Shown: one piece after another, positions 35,495-45,299 of the stretch | Numbering within the stretch: position 1 is the first letter of the stretch | Layout: every line of letters begins with the position of its first letter | DNA from: an uncultured Hyphomicrobiaceae bacterium | Lineage (GTDB): Bacteria > Pseudomonadota > Alphaproteobacteria > Rhizobiales > CAMYJA01 | Length of the DNA stretch: 64,000 nt | Direction: 5' to 3' | Assembly: GCA_947258705.1 (NCBI GenBank) | Contig: CAMYJA010000006.1 | Coordinates: 1 to 64,000, forward strand | Position numbers and translations under genes: made by a program | Notes under the pieces: model-generated | The model's database searches: none | Seen by the model: only the letters and a program-made list of their open reading frames with translations | What the model was told of the DNA's origin: nothing

Positions 35495-36195
35495 CGGATC
35501 ACCCCCTGTCTGCAAGAGACCGCATTCTCGGCAATGTACGAGCCGCGCTCAAAGCCACCGAGAACGACAATGCACGGACCTTCATGGTGCAAAAGCGCCT
35601 GAAACTGCACAAACGAAATCTGATACCGTCGCGGGCGGAACTGCCAATGGAATCCAAGGTCCGGCTCTTTCAAACCACACTTGAAGGGCAATCGGCATCC
35701 GTTGCAAAAATTGCGGCGGCAGATGCGCTTCCCGGGGCGGTCGCACAATATCTCGCCTCGCAAAATCTAGAGAAAACAATACGCACAGGCGACGACCCGA
35801 TTTTCGAGGGGCTTGATTGGGACGGTGCAATGATCACACGATCAATTGGGGCGACCGCGGGCGATGACCCGGTTGCTCTCAGCATGGCAAATTACGGCGT
35901 ATGTGAAACTGGAACGCTGTTTCTGACATCTGGTCCACGCAATCCGACCAGCCTTAGTTTTCTGCCAATGACCCATATTATTGCGGTCAATGAGCGGGAT
36001 ATCGTCGGCAGCTATGAAGAGGCCTGGGACGGCATCCGGCTGGCTTCGGATATGGAACGCCGCGGCGCGTCGGGGCTGCCACGAACGGTCAATCTCATTT
36101 CGGGCGCCTCGCGCACCGGCGATATCGAGCAAACCATTATATTGGGGGCTCACGGACCGAAAAATCTACACGTGATTATTATCGGCAAGGCTTGA
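35491..36195 (+). CDS. lutC: L-lactate utilisation protein LutC
   Basis: A 234-residue LUD-domain protein with the family segments ITRSIGATAGDDPVALSMAN, YGVCETGTLFLTSGPRNPTS and a C-terminal SRTGDIEQTIILGAHGPKNLHV. It completes the LutABC L-lactate dehydrogenase. No lactate permease (lutP) or GntR-type lutR is seen next to it. Confidence 0.93.
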   Translation: MTDHPLSARDRILGNVRAALKATENDNARTFMVQKRLKLHKRNLIPSRAELPMESKVRLFQTTLEGQSASVAKIAAADALPGAVAQYLASQNLEKTIRTGDDPIFEGLDWDGAMITRSIGATAGDDPVALSMANYGVCETGTLFLTSGPRNPTSLSFLPMTHIIAVNERDIVGSYEEAWDGIRLASDMERRGASGLPRTVNLISGASRTGDIEQTIILGAHGPKNLHVIIIGKA

Positions 36196-36226
36196 TGCAT
36201 CGGTAAGGGGTCAATCGTCCCCGGTT

Positions 36227-36505
36227 TTATTTTTCCGACGCTTTTTTTGCGGCCGATGCCATTTCCAGAATGCGTTGAAGGCTGGAGAGATATATGGCGC
36301 ATCCCTGAGAGCACTGAGCTTGCCGGGCGCGGCACTGATTGCGATTCTTGGTCTGGCGATAACAATTTGTGAACTGGGCCTGACAGCTCTCAACGCAGGC
36401 CTTGTACTTGGCCCGGTCTCCGGCATGTAGATTCGTGGCGAAGAAAGAAATGCCCAAGGCCACCAATAAAACCAGTGCCGATTTCGCGCGTATGTTTTTC
36501 GTCAT
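36227..36505 (-). CDS. Small exported Cys-rich protein, unknown function
   Basis: A 92-residue protein with a signal peptide (SALVLLVALGISFFATNLHA) and a mature part with six closely spaced Cys (KACVESCQAQFTNCYRQ, QCRARQAQCSQGCAI). The pattern suggests three disulfides or metal ligation in the periplasm. It is convergent with lutC and divergent from the thioredoxin-like gene, which could be its oxidative-folding partner, although that is speculation. Confidence 0.6.
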   Translation of the reverse strand: MTKNIRAKSALVLLVALGISFFATNLHAGDRAKYKACVESCQAQFTNCYRQTKNRNQCRARQAQCSQGCAIYLSSLQRILEMASAAKKASEK

Positions 36506-36711
36506 TTCGGTCTCGATCCCTCAATTGGAAATCCGATCATACGGGATAACCGATATTCCCAAGCCGATTCATCTCGTATGTTTGCCCATTCACGGTTATT
36601 TTAAACCGGCAAAGCCTCAATTTGGTGCAAAATATGATAATTTATATGAATGGAAGCTGAACCGCTCGTTTATAACAGTGTGGTCATACATTTCGGAGGC
36701 AGAAGCTGAGC

Positions 36712-37338
36712 ATGAAATTAAACCGTCGAAACTTTCTTGAGACATCACTTGGCGGCGCCGTCGCGGGCGCATTCATGGGCGGTAGCCTGACATCGAAAGC
36801 AAGGGCTGCGGAACTCGGCGATGATGGCCTGCACAAGCAAAGCTGGTTTATTGATTCATTCCTGGATCTCAGGGAAGACCGGCAGGAGGCGGCCAAGGCC
36901 GGAAAGCATTTTGCAATTTTCTGGGAGCAAAGAGGCTGCCCTTATTGCGCCGAGATGCACAATGTCAATCTGGCCAAGCCCGAGATCAGAGATTTCATCA
37001 AAAATAATTTCAATGTCCTTCAGCTCGACATTTACGGCCCACGCAACGTCACCGATTTCGATGGCAAGGAAATGAGCGAGAAAGACCTCGCCAAACGCTG
37101 GGGGGTGAACTTTACGCCAACGATCACCTTCTTTTCAAACATGACTTCCGAACTTCCACCGCATCCCGGGAACACTCTGAAAGTGTGGCAATTGATCGGC
37201 TATTGGAAGCCCTTCCATTTCCTGACCACGTTCGAATATGTCCGTGGGAACCACCATCAGTCACTCGGATTTCAGAAATTCCTCAATAACAAGATCGAAC
37301 GGTTGAAGGCTGAGGGGAAAAAGATCGATGTCTGGTAA
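36712..37338 (+). CDS. Tat-exported thioredoxin-like protein (SoxW-like)
   Basis: The 208-residue protein begins with a twin-arginine signal (LNRRNFLETSLGGAVAGAF) and has a thioredoxin fold with the redox motif CPYC in FWEQRGCPYCAEMHNVN and the cis-Pro segment NFTPTITFF. This resembles SoxW-type periplasmic thioredoxins. Its likely role is reduction or isomerisation of exported proteins, but no sox genes lie nearby. Export already folded, through Tat, is unusual for a thioredoxin and may mean a cofactor or partner. Confidence 0.83.
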   Translation: MKLNRRNFLETSLGGAVAGAFMGGSLTSKARAAELGDDGLHKQSWFIDSFLDLREDRQEAAKAGKHFAIFWEQRGCPYCAEMHNVNLAKPEIRDFIKNNFNVLQLDIYGPRNVTDFDGKEMSEKDLAKRWGVNFTPTITFFSNMTSELPPHPGNTLKVWQLIGYWKPFHFLTTFEYVRGNHHQSLGFQKFLNNKIERLKAEGKKIDVW

Positions 37339-37474
37339 CTTACCAAACACAATCCTCCACCCGACTGCCGCGCGCAATGACTTCTTGTGACGACAGGCCA
37401 AGAACGTTAGTCTCTGGCCGCGTGTCGGCGTCAGCTTGCCCGGACCGCTAAACTTCAATCAGCTTCAATCCGAT

Positions 37475-39478
37475 ATGAGCAATTTACTGAACCAGAGAGA
37501 CAAGCTCCTTAACGGGCTGATCGAGCTTCCCCGTTATCCCAAACGGTTGCTTCTGATTGCCAACGACCTGGTGCTGCTCATCCTTGCATTGTGGTTGGCT
37601 TTTTCGCTGCGCCTGAGCACGTTCTATGTTCCGGAAACGCTTGAATTCGGCTTGATACTTGCGGTAGCTCCGCTGAGTGGCGTCCTCATCTTTTATTATC
37701 TCGGTCTTTACAGGCTGGTGACGCGATTTATCGGTCAGCAGGGCGCGTTCAGAATTTTTCTTGCCGTTTTACTTTCGGTTCTTGTCTGGTCGCTCGTGGT
37801 TACGCTTGCCGCTGTTCCCGGCCTGTTGCCTCGCTCGGTGTTTATCCTCTACGGGCTTCTGGCGATAATTCTCATTTGGGGAAGCAGATATGTTGCGGGC
37901 TCTCTATTGCAGGGATTGCCATTTGTCACTCTCGCCCGGTTCGACGACACACGTACCAATGTTCTGATCTATGGCGCCGCTCATAGTGGCGTGCAGCTTC
38001 TCAACGCGCTGCGCAACTCGGATGAATATTCACCGGTCGCCTTTATCGATGACGATAAAAGCCTGCAGGGGCAAAACGTCAGTGGTTTGAAGGTTTATCC
38101 GCCGAATAAAATCGAAAAGCTCGTCGAGCGCGGCGAGATAAAGGACGTGTTTCTGGCAATGTCCGAAGCAACGCTGGCGCAGCGCAAATTGGCGCTGAGA
38201 CGGCTTGAACCTCTGCCCGTACTTGTCAAAACGCTTCCCGCTCTCAGCGATATTGCCGCGGGCAAAGTCAGTGTGAGCGACCTCCGGCATGTCGATGCCG
38301 AGGATCTTCTGGGCCGCGATCCCATTCCACCCAACCGGGATCTGCTGGGGCGAAACATATTCGGCAAGGTTGTGATGATAACGGGAGCCGGAGGTTCGAT
38401 CGGGTCAGAACTCGCCCGGCAAATTCTGCTGCTCGCGCCAAGAAAGATTGTTCTGTTCGACCTCTCGGAAATCGCTCTTTACGACATTGAAATGGAAATT
38501 CGGGACCGGCTCAACGAGTTGATGAGCGATCCTGCGCCGGCCATGGAGTTTAGCGCCCCGCAAATTTCGGTCGTGCTCGGCTCCGTTCATGACCGTGCGC
38601 TCGTAATGCGAACAATGAAGGCGCATGATATCGAAACTGTCTATCATGCAGCTGCCTACAAGCATGTGCCTCTTGTGGAGGCCAACCAGATTTCAGGTCT
38701 AACAAACAATACGTTCGGGACGCGCACGCTTGCGCTTTGCGCGCAGGAATGCGGTGTGGATCGTTTTGTGCTTATTTCGACCGACAAAGCCGTCCGGCCG
38801 ACGAATATCATGGGCGCCAGCAAACGGCTTGCCGAGCTTGTATTGCAAGCCCTTTCGGAAGGCGGGAAAAGCAAGACGGTCTTTACGATGGTCAGGTTTG
38901 GAAACGTGCTCGACAGTTCCGGATCGGTTATCAAGCGTTTCAAAAAGCAAATACTCGACGGCGGTCCTGTTACGGTCACCCACCCAGAAATCATTCGTTA
39001 TTTCATGTCCATTCCCGAGGCCGCGCAGCTCGTAATTCAGGCCGGAGCAATGGGGAGCGGTGGAGACGTGTTCGTTCTCGACATGGGGGAGCCTGTCAAA
39101 ATCGACGATCTGGCCAGGTCGATGATCCGGCTGATGGGGCGGGACATCCTCGATGAAGACAACCAGAATGGGGATATCGCAATCGAATATATGGGATTGA
39201 GGCCTGGCGAAAAACTTTATGAAGAGCTTCTCATCGGAGACAATTCATCGGGTACAAAACATCCGCGAATCCTGAGAAATCTAGAGCCGAAGCTGTCGAA
39301 GGCCGAACTCGACGAGCACCTGAAACTCCTTGAGCTTGCTATGTCTGAAGGAGACAAGGATGGAGTTAAAAAAATCCTGTGCGATACCGTGGAAGGATAT
39401 GTTCCAGAGTATATTCCGGTGGGTGAAATCGATGAACCGGACAACAGGTGGGTCGGCAGCCCACGAACACTTCATTGA
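37475..39478 (+). CDS. Nucleotide-sugar 4,6-dehydratase, WbpM/FlaA1/PglF type (CapD family)
   Basis: Using the ATG at 37475 the product has 667 residues: an N-terminal block of four membrane helices (about 20-150), a CoA-binding-like Rossmann part (about 165-275) and a C-terminal SDR domain opening MITGAGGSIGSELARQIL. The catalytic region reads STDKAVRPTNIMGASKR, with Met in place of the usual Tyr (MxxxK), as in WbpM and PglF. These enzymes convert UDP-GlcNAc to a 4-keto-6-deoxy sugar for O-antigen, capsule or protein glycan. It heads a polysaccharide gene cluster. The TTG at 37436 in the ORF track is less likely. Confidence 0.9.
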   Translation: MSNLLNQRDKLLNGLIELPRYPKRLLLIANDLVLLILALWLAFSLRLSTFYVPETLEFGLILAVAPLSGVLIFYYLGLYRLVTRFIGQQGAFRIFLAVLLSVLVWSLVVTLAAVPGLLPRSVFILYGLLAIILIWGSRYVAGSLLQGLPFVTLARFDDTRTNVLIYGAAHSGVQLLNALRNSDEYSPVAFIDDDKSLQGQNVSGLKVYPPNKIEKLVERGEIKDVFLAMSEATLAQRKLALRRLEPLPVLVKTLPALSDIAAGKVSVSDLRHVDAEDLLGRDPIPPNRDLLGRNIFGKVVMITGAGGSIGSELARQILLLAPRKIVLFDLSEIALYDIEMEIRDRLNELMSDPAPAMEFSAPQISVVLGSVHDRALVMRTMKAHDIETVYHAAAYKHVPLVEANQISGLTNNTFGTRTLALCAQECGVDRFVLISTDKAVRPTNIMGASKRLAELVLQALSEGGKSKTVFTMVRFGNVLDSSGSVIKRFKKQILDGGPVTVTHPEIIRYFMSIPEAAQLVIQAGAMGSGGDVFVLDMGEPVKIDDLARSMIRLMGRDILDEDNQNGDIAIEYMGLRPGEKLYEELLIGDNSSGTKHPRILRNLEPKLSKAELDEHLKLLELAMSEGDKDGVKKILCDTVEGYVPEYIPVGEIDEPDNRWVGSPRTLH

Positions 39479-39486
39479 ATATTGAG

Positions 39487-40656
39487 ATGGCAACAGATAT
39501 TGCGCGCGCGGAAAATGAAGTGCGCACAAAAAAAGTCGCACTGGTGGCGTCCTACGCCCCATCGATCCTTTCATTCAGAGGACGTCTGATTGCCGACATC
39601 GTTGCGGCGGGACATGAGGTCTATTGTCTGGCGCCCGATTTCGACAGAGATACCATCGAAGAGATCCGTGCTCTCGGCGCTTCTGCAATGAGCTACCCTC
39701 TGGCACGTACCGGCACCAATCCACTCGACGACTTCACGGCGCTCAGATCGCTCACCAGAATATTCCGGACCCTGAGACCGGATGTTGTGATGGGATATAC
39801 AGCAAAACCTGCGATTTATTCCTCAATTGCCGCCCATTGGGCGGGCGTCGCGCACATTGTTCCCATGCTGACGGGGCTCGGATATGCGTTTCTTGAGGGC
39901 GGCGGGCGCAAGACGGATCTAATCCGCAAGAGTTCGACATTTCTATACAAGCGCGCGCTATCCCGCGCCGATGGCGTGATCTTTCATAATCGGGACGACT
40001 ATCTGCATCTCAAATCATACGGCGTTATCCCGGACCGACTTCCGGTTCATATCGTCCGCGGCTCGGGGGTAGATCTCGATCATTACAAATCATCACCGAT
40101 CCCGTCCCTGTCGGGCGGAATCGTTTTTCTGATGATCGCACGTCTGGTGAAATACAAGGGCGTGCGCGAATATTGCCTGGCTGCCACAGCCATCAAGAAA
40201 GAATACCCGAATACACGGTGGCTGCTGGCCGGGCCCGAGGAAGCCGGTCCGGCAGGGTTTTCAGTAGAAAACCTTCGTGAGTTTGGAGGCGCGGTCGAAT
40301 ATTTAGGCCCGCAAAACGATGTGCGCCAACTCTATGAACAGGCACACATTTATGTGCTGCCATCCTATGGGGAGGGATTGCCGCGTACAGTGCTCGAAGC
40401 CATGGCGTCAGGGCGTCCCATTGTTACCACCGATACGCGCGGATGCCGGGATACGGTCGATGAAGTGGTCAATGGTTGTCTGGTACCTATCCGTGACTGG
40501 TCGGCGCTGGCCGATGGAATGGAGTTTTTTATCAAGCACCCCGATCTTATTTCCCCAATGGGAATGGCCAGCCGCCAAAAGGTCGAACGGCTTTTCGACG
40601 TCCGCAAGGTCAACCGGGACATGATACGGATCCTCGGCTTGGAAAGCCAGGAATGA
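39487..40656 (+). CDS. Glycosyltransferase family 4
   Basis: A 389-residue GT-B enzyme with an N-terminal acceptor domain (VALVASYAPSILSFRGRLI) and the C-terminal nucleotide-sugar motif E-x7-E in GEGLPRTVLEAMASGRPIV. It most likely transfers a sugar during assembly of the repeat unit on the inner face of the membrane. Donor and acceptor are not predictable. The start ATG 39487 lies 8 nt after the dehydratase stop; the ORF track start overlaps that gene. It overlaps the next glycosyltransferase by 4 nt. Confidence 0.88.
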   Translation: MATDIARAENEVRTKKVALVASYAPSILSFRGRLIADIVAAGHEVYCLAPDFDRDTIEEIRALGASAMSYPLARTGTNPLDDFTALRSLTRIFRTLRPDVVMGYTAKPAIYSSIAAHWAGVAHIVPMLTGLGYAFLEGGGRKTDLIRKSSTFLYKRALSRADGVIFHNRDDYLHLKSYGVIPDRLPVHIVRGSGVDLDHYKSSPIPSLSGGIVFLMIARLVKYKGVREYCLAATAIKKEYPNTRWLLAGPEEAGPAGFSVENLREFGGAVEYLGPQNDVRQLYEQAHIYVLPSYGEGLPRTVLEAMASGRPIVTTDTRGCRDTVDEVVNGCLVPIRDWSALADGMEFFIKHPDLISPMGMASRQKVERLFDVRKVNRDMIRILGLESQE

Positions 40657-41855
40657 GCAGTTCGGAAGACAAAAGCCGGGGGCGGATCATGGTGGTAATC
40701 CCAGCACTGAATGCGGGCGGCACCGAGCTTCATATCGCATCAATCATGCCGCAGCTGGCGGAAAAGGGCTTCGATATATGCGTTGCCGCGATCAGCGCGG
40801 GCGGGCCTGTCGTCGATGTACTGCGATCCAGACGAATTCGGGTTCTCGAACCCGCTTCGAGCGGTGACCGGGAGGGCATTACCCGATCAAGGCAGGGGCG
40901 TCCGGTGTCGGGTACTTTTGGACTGGTGAAAGATCTCAGGCAGCGCCCGGTCGATATCGTGCATAGTTTTTTACCACTGGCCTATCTTGCAGGCAGCTTC
41001 GCCGCCTGGATTACAAAAACGCCGATCACTGTCATGAGCCGGCGCAATCTCAATCTTTATCAAAAACGCTATCCGGGAATGGCCCGTATCGAGCGCTATC
41101 TGCACAGGCGGACCTCCTATATTCTGGGCAATTCAAATTGCGTGGCGCGCGAACTTTTGACCGAAGGCGCACCTTCCGAGCGGGTTGGCGTCATTTACAA
41201 TGGCATCGATGCTGTGCAGACGGATGCGGATATTGATCGATCCGATGAACGCGCAGATCTCGATATCCCGGATGATGCCCTGGTTTTGACCATTGTCGCT
41301 AATCTCATCTCCTATAAGGGGCATGCAGACCTTATTGACGCCCTGGGCGCCGTTTCGGAGCAAATGCCCGCGGGTTGGGTGCTTCAGGTCGTCGGGCGCG
41401 ATGACGGCCTGGGACCTGGTTTGAAAGCACGCGCCAACAGTCTCGGATTGGCGGCGCATGTCCGCTTTCTCGGCCAACGGACCGACATATCAAAACTCCT
41501 TCGCCTATCCGATATCGGTCTGCTCGTTTCCCATGAAGAGGGTTTTTCCAATGCGGTGCTCGAAGGCATGGCTGCGTCCCTGCCCATGATCGTAACCGAT
41601 GTCGGCGGAAATGCGGAGGCCGTCATCGATGGTGAAAACGGGTATGTCGTGCCTGCTCACGACACCGATCGGCTGGGACGGGCGATCGTGAAGCTCGCGG
41701 GTGATGCCGGATTGCGGCAGGAGTTGGGGCGGGCCGGTCGGAGACGCATCACGGATATTTTTTCTCAAGCCGCTTGTGTTGAAAAATATTGTGGTCTTTA
41801 TGATGCACTTCTTGAAGGCCGCGTTCCCGACTTCTCAATTGCGCGCACAACCTAA
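40653..41855 (+). CDS. Glycosyltransferase family 4
   Basis: A 400-residue GT-B enzyme with the N-terminal glycine loop (VVIPALNAGGTELHI) and the C-terminal motif EEGFSNAVLEGMAASLPMIV (E-x7-E). A Ser/Gly/Arg-rich insert (SSGDREGITRSRQG) follows the first strand-loop region. It is coupled to the preceding gene by an ATGA overlap. It probably adds another sugar to the same polysaccharide unit. Confidence 0.88.
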   Translation: MSSSEDKSRGRIMVVIPALNAGGTELHIASIMPQLAEKGFDICVAAISAGGPVVDVLRSRRIRVLEPASSGDREGITRSRQGRPVSGTFGLVKDLRQRPVDIVHSFLPLAYLAGSFAAWITKTPITVMSRRNLNLYQKRYPGMARIERYLHRRTSYILGNSNCVARELLTEGAPSERVGVIYNGIDAVQTDADIDRSDERADLDIPDDALVLTIVANLISYKGHADLIDALGAVSEQMPAGWVLQVVGRDDGLGPGLKARANSLGLAAHVRFLGQRTDISKLLRLSDIGLLVSHEEGFSNAVLEGMAASLPMIVTDVGGNAEAVIDGENGYVVPAHDTDRLGRAIVKLAGDAGLRQELGRAGRRRITDIFSQAACVEKYCGLYDALLEGRVPDFSIARTT

Positions 41856-41893
41856 CACAAGCCATCTCAAGGATTTCAGCCCGGGCCCGTCTC

Positions 41894-43834
41894 ATGTGTG
41901 GAATTGCAGGATTTATCGATCAGGACAGACGGTTTGCGGCCGATAAATATGGGGCCGTCGCCCGCGCCATGGCGGACGCGATTTGGCACAGGGGGCCGGA
42001 TGAAGGCAACGCCTGGGCGGACGAAAAGGCCGGCATCGCGCTCGGCCACCGGCGACTTTCGATAATCGACCTGACCTCCGCCGGTGCGCAACCGATGATT
42101 TCGGCCAATGAGCGATATGTGCTTTCCTATAATGGCGAGATCTATAACGGGGCTGAAATACGGACCGAGCTTGAGGCATCGGGACATATCTTCCGCGGAC
42201 ATTCGGACACGGAAGCCCTGATCGAAGCCTGTGCGGCATGGGGGCTTGAGACCGCCGTCAAACGCGCAATCGGCATGTTCTCCTTTGCTCTTTGGGACAG
42301 GAAGGAACGGCGCCTCTGTCTGGTCCGCGACCGTCTCGGCATCAAACCGCTTTATTGGTCGCAGAAGGACGGGCTTTTCCTGTTCGGCTCTGAGCTCCGC
42401 GCACTCCGGGCGCATCCGGGATTTCATGCAAAACTCAACCGGAACGCGCTCGCGTCCTATGTCCGACATAATTATTTTCCGCATCCATATTCCGTGTTTG
42501 AAGGCGTTTCACAGCTCCCGCCCGGGTATGTTCTCACCCTAGAGGATGGCGGAAAGCCTGAACTCGAGGCCTATTGGTCGCTTCAGGATGTTGTGCAAAC
42601 CGGGAGAAGGGAAAGGTTTCAAGGGTCTGCAGACGAAGCGGTTGACGCGCTCGAGGATATTCTCGGGGATGCGGTTCGTGGCCGGATGATCTCTGATGTG
42701 CCGCTTGGCGCTTTTCTTTCCGGGGGTTACGACTCATCGACAGTCGTTGCGTTGATGCAAAAATATTCTGACCGCCCGGTTCGGACGTTTTCTATCGGTT
42801 TCGACAACACGGACTTTAACGAAGCGGCCCACGCGAAAGCCGTGGCTGAACATCTCGGCTGTGAGCATACGGAGCTATACGTGACTTCAGGGGACACGCT
42901 TGGCGTGGTGCCGGAATTGCCCGAGCTTTATGACGAACCATTTGCGGATTCCTCGCAGATTCCGACCTACCTCGTCTCGAAACTTGCCCGGCAACACGTA
43001 ACCGTTGCGCTGTCGGGCGATGGCGGGGACGAGCTTTTCACGGGCTATAACCGCTATTCGATGGCTGGCTTTTTTTCCAAGAATATCGCGCCATATCCAG
43101 CTTTCATGCGCCGAGCGGCAGGCTCTGCGATCAAGATGGTACCCGAGCGTGTGTGGGATGCCTCGGCGCGGGTTTTACCGGCGCAATACCGGCCAAGACT
43201 GCTTGGTGACAAGCTGCACAAGTTTGCGGATGTGGCGGGGCTCGACCGGGAGGGTTTTTACCGGAGGCTGACCAGCCAGTGGATGGAGCCCGAAAAAATT
43301 GTTATCGGCGCTCATGAGCCGCAAACGATCGTCGATGATACCCGCTCCCATGAGATTGCGCCCGATTTCATAGAAAGGCTGCAATATTGGGACAGCCTCA
43401 CATATCTTCCAGGCGATATTCTTACCAAGGTCGATCGCGCCAGCATGGCGGTGTCTCTGGAAGCGCGGGTACCCTTGCTGGATCACCGGGTTGTCGAGTT
43501 CGCTTGGTCTCTACCGCTCGATTACAAGCTTCGCCAAGGCACGCGCAAATGGGTGTTGCGCCAACTTCTTTACCGGCATGTTCCACGGGCTCTGGTCGAT
43601 CGCCCGAAAATGGGTTTTGGCATCCCGATTGCGGACTGGTTGAGGGGGCCGCTGAGGGAATGGGCCGAGGATTTGCTGAGCGAGGCGTCATTGAGCGCGG
43701 GCGGTGTTTTTCACGTTGAACCCATCCGTCGCCGATGGGAGGAACATTTGTCCGGGCGCAGCAACTGGCAATATGCCATTTGGACGATCCTGGTCTTTGA
43801 AGCCTGGCGTCGCGCGCAGGGTGACTTAACTTAG
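41894..43834 (+). CDS. asnB: Asparagine synthase (glutamine-hydrolysing), AsnB type
   Basis: The 646-residue protein starts MCGIAGF, giving the N-terminal Cys nucleophile of the glutaminase domain ([17 protein letters not shown]), followed by the synthetase domain with the ATP loop [15 protein letters not shown]. It makes asparagine from aspartate using glutamine nitrogen. Inside a polysaccharide cluster, such paralogues often amidate a sugar acid or another building block, so the true acceptor may not be free aspartate. The housekeeping alternative cannot be excluded. Confidence 0.88.
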   Translation: MCGIAGFIDQDRRFAADKYGAVARAMADAIWHRGPDEGNAWADEKAGIALGHRRLSIIDLTSAGAQPMISANERYVLSYNGEIYNGAEIRTELEASGHIFRGHSDTEALIEACAAWGLETAVKRAIGMFSFALWDRKERRLCLVRDRLGIKPLYWSQKDGLFLFGSELRALRAHPGFHAKLNRNALASYVRHNYFPHPYSVFEGVSQLPPGYVLTLEDGGKPELEAYWSLQDVVQTGRRERFQGSADEAVDALEDILGDAVRGRMISDVPLGAFLSGGYDSSTVVALMQKYSDRPVRTFSIGFDNTDFNEAAHAKAVAEHLGCEHTELYVTSGDTLGVVPELPELYDEPFADSSQIPTYLVSKLARQHVTVALSGDGGDELFTGYNRYSMAGFFSKNIAPYPAFMRRAAGSAIKMVPERVWDASARVLPAQYRPRLLGDKLHKFADVAGLDREGFYRRLTSQWMEPEKIVIGAHEPQTIVDDTRSHEIAPDFIERLQYWDSLTYLPGDILTKVDRASMAVSLEARVPLLDHRVVEFAWSLPLDYKLRQGTRKWVLRQLLYRHVPRALVDRPKMGFGIPIADWLRGPLREWAEDLLSEASLSAGGVFHVEPIRRRWEEHLSGRSNWQYAIWTILVFEAWRRAQGDLT

Positions 43835-43841
43835 GGTGCAC

Positions 43842-45293
43842 ATGTCAGGACGCGTTCTATTTTCAGGCTGGGGGGCTTTGGGGCTGGTTCTTTTCTTATG
43901 GGCGAGCGCACTTCTCGTCCTGTCCCCTCAATTCGGATATGACTACAAGGTTTCCGAAATGCCCATCCGGCTATTTACGGCGCTTCTCGTTGGTGGCGGC
44001 TTGGGTTTTTGCCTTTTGCCTTTCCTGATTATAAAATCGCTCGGGATCGACCGGTCTCAACGACTGAAATTACTGGGTTTCATTGTCGTGGCTGGTCTTG
44101 CAATCCGCTCCGTCCTCTTTGTCAGCGAACCGATGCTCGAAGATGATTATCAACGCTATCTTTGGGACGGGGCGCAAGTGGCGCATGGATTGAACCCCTA
44201 TTCGCTCTCACCCGAAAATGCCCGGCGCGCGCCTTCAGACTCGATCACGGGCATGCTCGCGACCCGTTCCGGCGATGTCATATCGCGTGTCAATCACGGT
44301 GATTTACGCACGGTTTATCCGCCGGTTGCACAGGTGTTTTTTGCTCTTTCGCATTTTCTCGCGCCATTCGATCTGTCAGGGTGGCGCGCCATTATTCTCC
44401 TGACGGATCTCCTTATTCTCGGGCTCCTGTTTCTTTTGCTCAGTCATGCCGGCAGATCGCCCATATGGATTTCCCTGTATTGGTGGAATCCGGTGGTCGC
44501 GAAGGAGTTCTACAATTCGGCGCATATGGACATCATCATTATGCCATTTGTCCTGGGCGGGATGTATCTATTGCTGAAAAGCCGGAAAATAGCGCCGTTC
44601 ATGTCTCTCGCGTTCGGGGTCGGCGCGAAAATCTGGCCCGGCTTTCTGCTGCCCTTGTTTCTCAGGCATCATGGCTTGGCGCGCGACCGGTGGCCCGTTT
44701 TGGCTGTCGGCATGGCAGTTTTTACATTGTTCTCAGCGCTGTGGTTCGTTCCTGTTTTCATTGCCGGTCTTGACGGAACGTCCGGCTTTGTTGCTTACGC
44801 AGAAAAATGGCAGACGAACAGCGCGCTTTTTCCCGCGATCAAAGGCGGGGTTGGATGGTTTCTCGAATTGTTCGGAATTGCGGAGGTTTGGAGCGGCCGC
44901 ATCGGGCGGCTGATCGTTATCGGCGCACTTGGTCTTGCTGCTCTCGCGCTCGCGAAAGCGCCTGTCAGAGACGCGCAGGATTTCATTCTGCGCTGCGGTT
45001 TAATGGTGCTCGCCATCGTCATGCTCTCGCCGGCGCAGTTTCCCTGGTATCTTACCTGGTTCGCTCCCTTTCTCGTATTCATGCCGCTTTGGGGCGTCAT
45101 GGTCCTGCATGCCACAATACCGCTCTATTACCTCGGTTTTCACTATATGGTGACAGACAATTATTCATTTTTTTCAAATGTCATTGTCTGGCTTATCTGG
45201 CTTCCGGTTTGGGCGCTTCTCGCTTATGAGTTTTTCGTTCGTCCGAAGTGGATGCGGTCCTCCCTTTGTTCTCAAAATCAGATCGAGAAGTAA
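43842..45293 (+). CDS. Multi-pass membrane glycosyltransferase (GT87/DPM-dependent type)
   Basis: A 483-residue protein with about 11 predicted membrane helices. The first long loop has LEDDYQRYLWDGAQVAHGLNPY, an acidic motif of polyprenyl-phosphate-sugar-dependent transferases, and the middle has YWWNPVVAKEFYNSAHMDI. It likely transfers a mannose-like sugar from a lipid-linked donor on the outer face of the inner membrane. The GT2 gene that follows 6 nt later could supply that donor. ATG 43842 with AGGG upstream is preferred to the GTG at 43836. Confidence 0.72.
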   Translation: MSGRVLFSGWGALGLVLFLWASALLVLSPQFGYDYKVSEMPIRLFTALLVGGGLGFCLLPFLIIKSLGIDRSQRLKLLGFIVVAGLAIRSVLFVSEPMLEDDYQRYLWDGAQVAHGLNPYSLSPENARRAPSDSITGMLATRSGDVISRVNHGDLRTVYPPVAQVFFALSHFLAPFDLSGWRAIILLTDLLILGLLFLLLSHAGRSPIWISLYWWNPVVAKEFYNSAHMDIIIMPFVLGGMYLLLKSRKIAPFMSLAFGVGAKIWPGFLLPLFLRHHGLARDRWPVLAVGMAVFTLFSALWFVPVFIAGLDGTSGFVAYAEKWQTNSALFPAIKGGVGWFLELFGIAEVWSGRIGRLIVIGALGLAALALAKAPVRDAQDFILRCGLMVLAIVMLSPAQFPWYLTWFAPFLVFMPLWGVMVLHATIPLYYLGFHYMVTDNYSFFSNVIVWLIWLPVWALLAYEFFVRPKWMRSSLCSQNQIEK

Positions 45294-45299
45294 GGCCTT

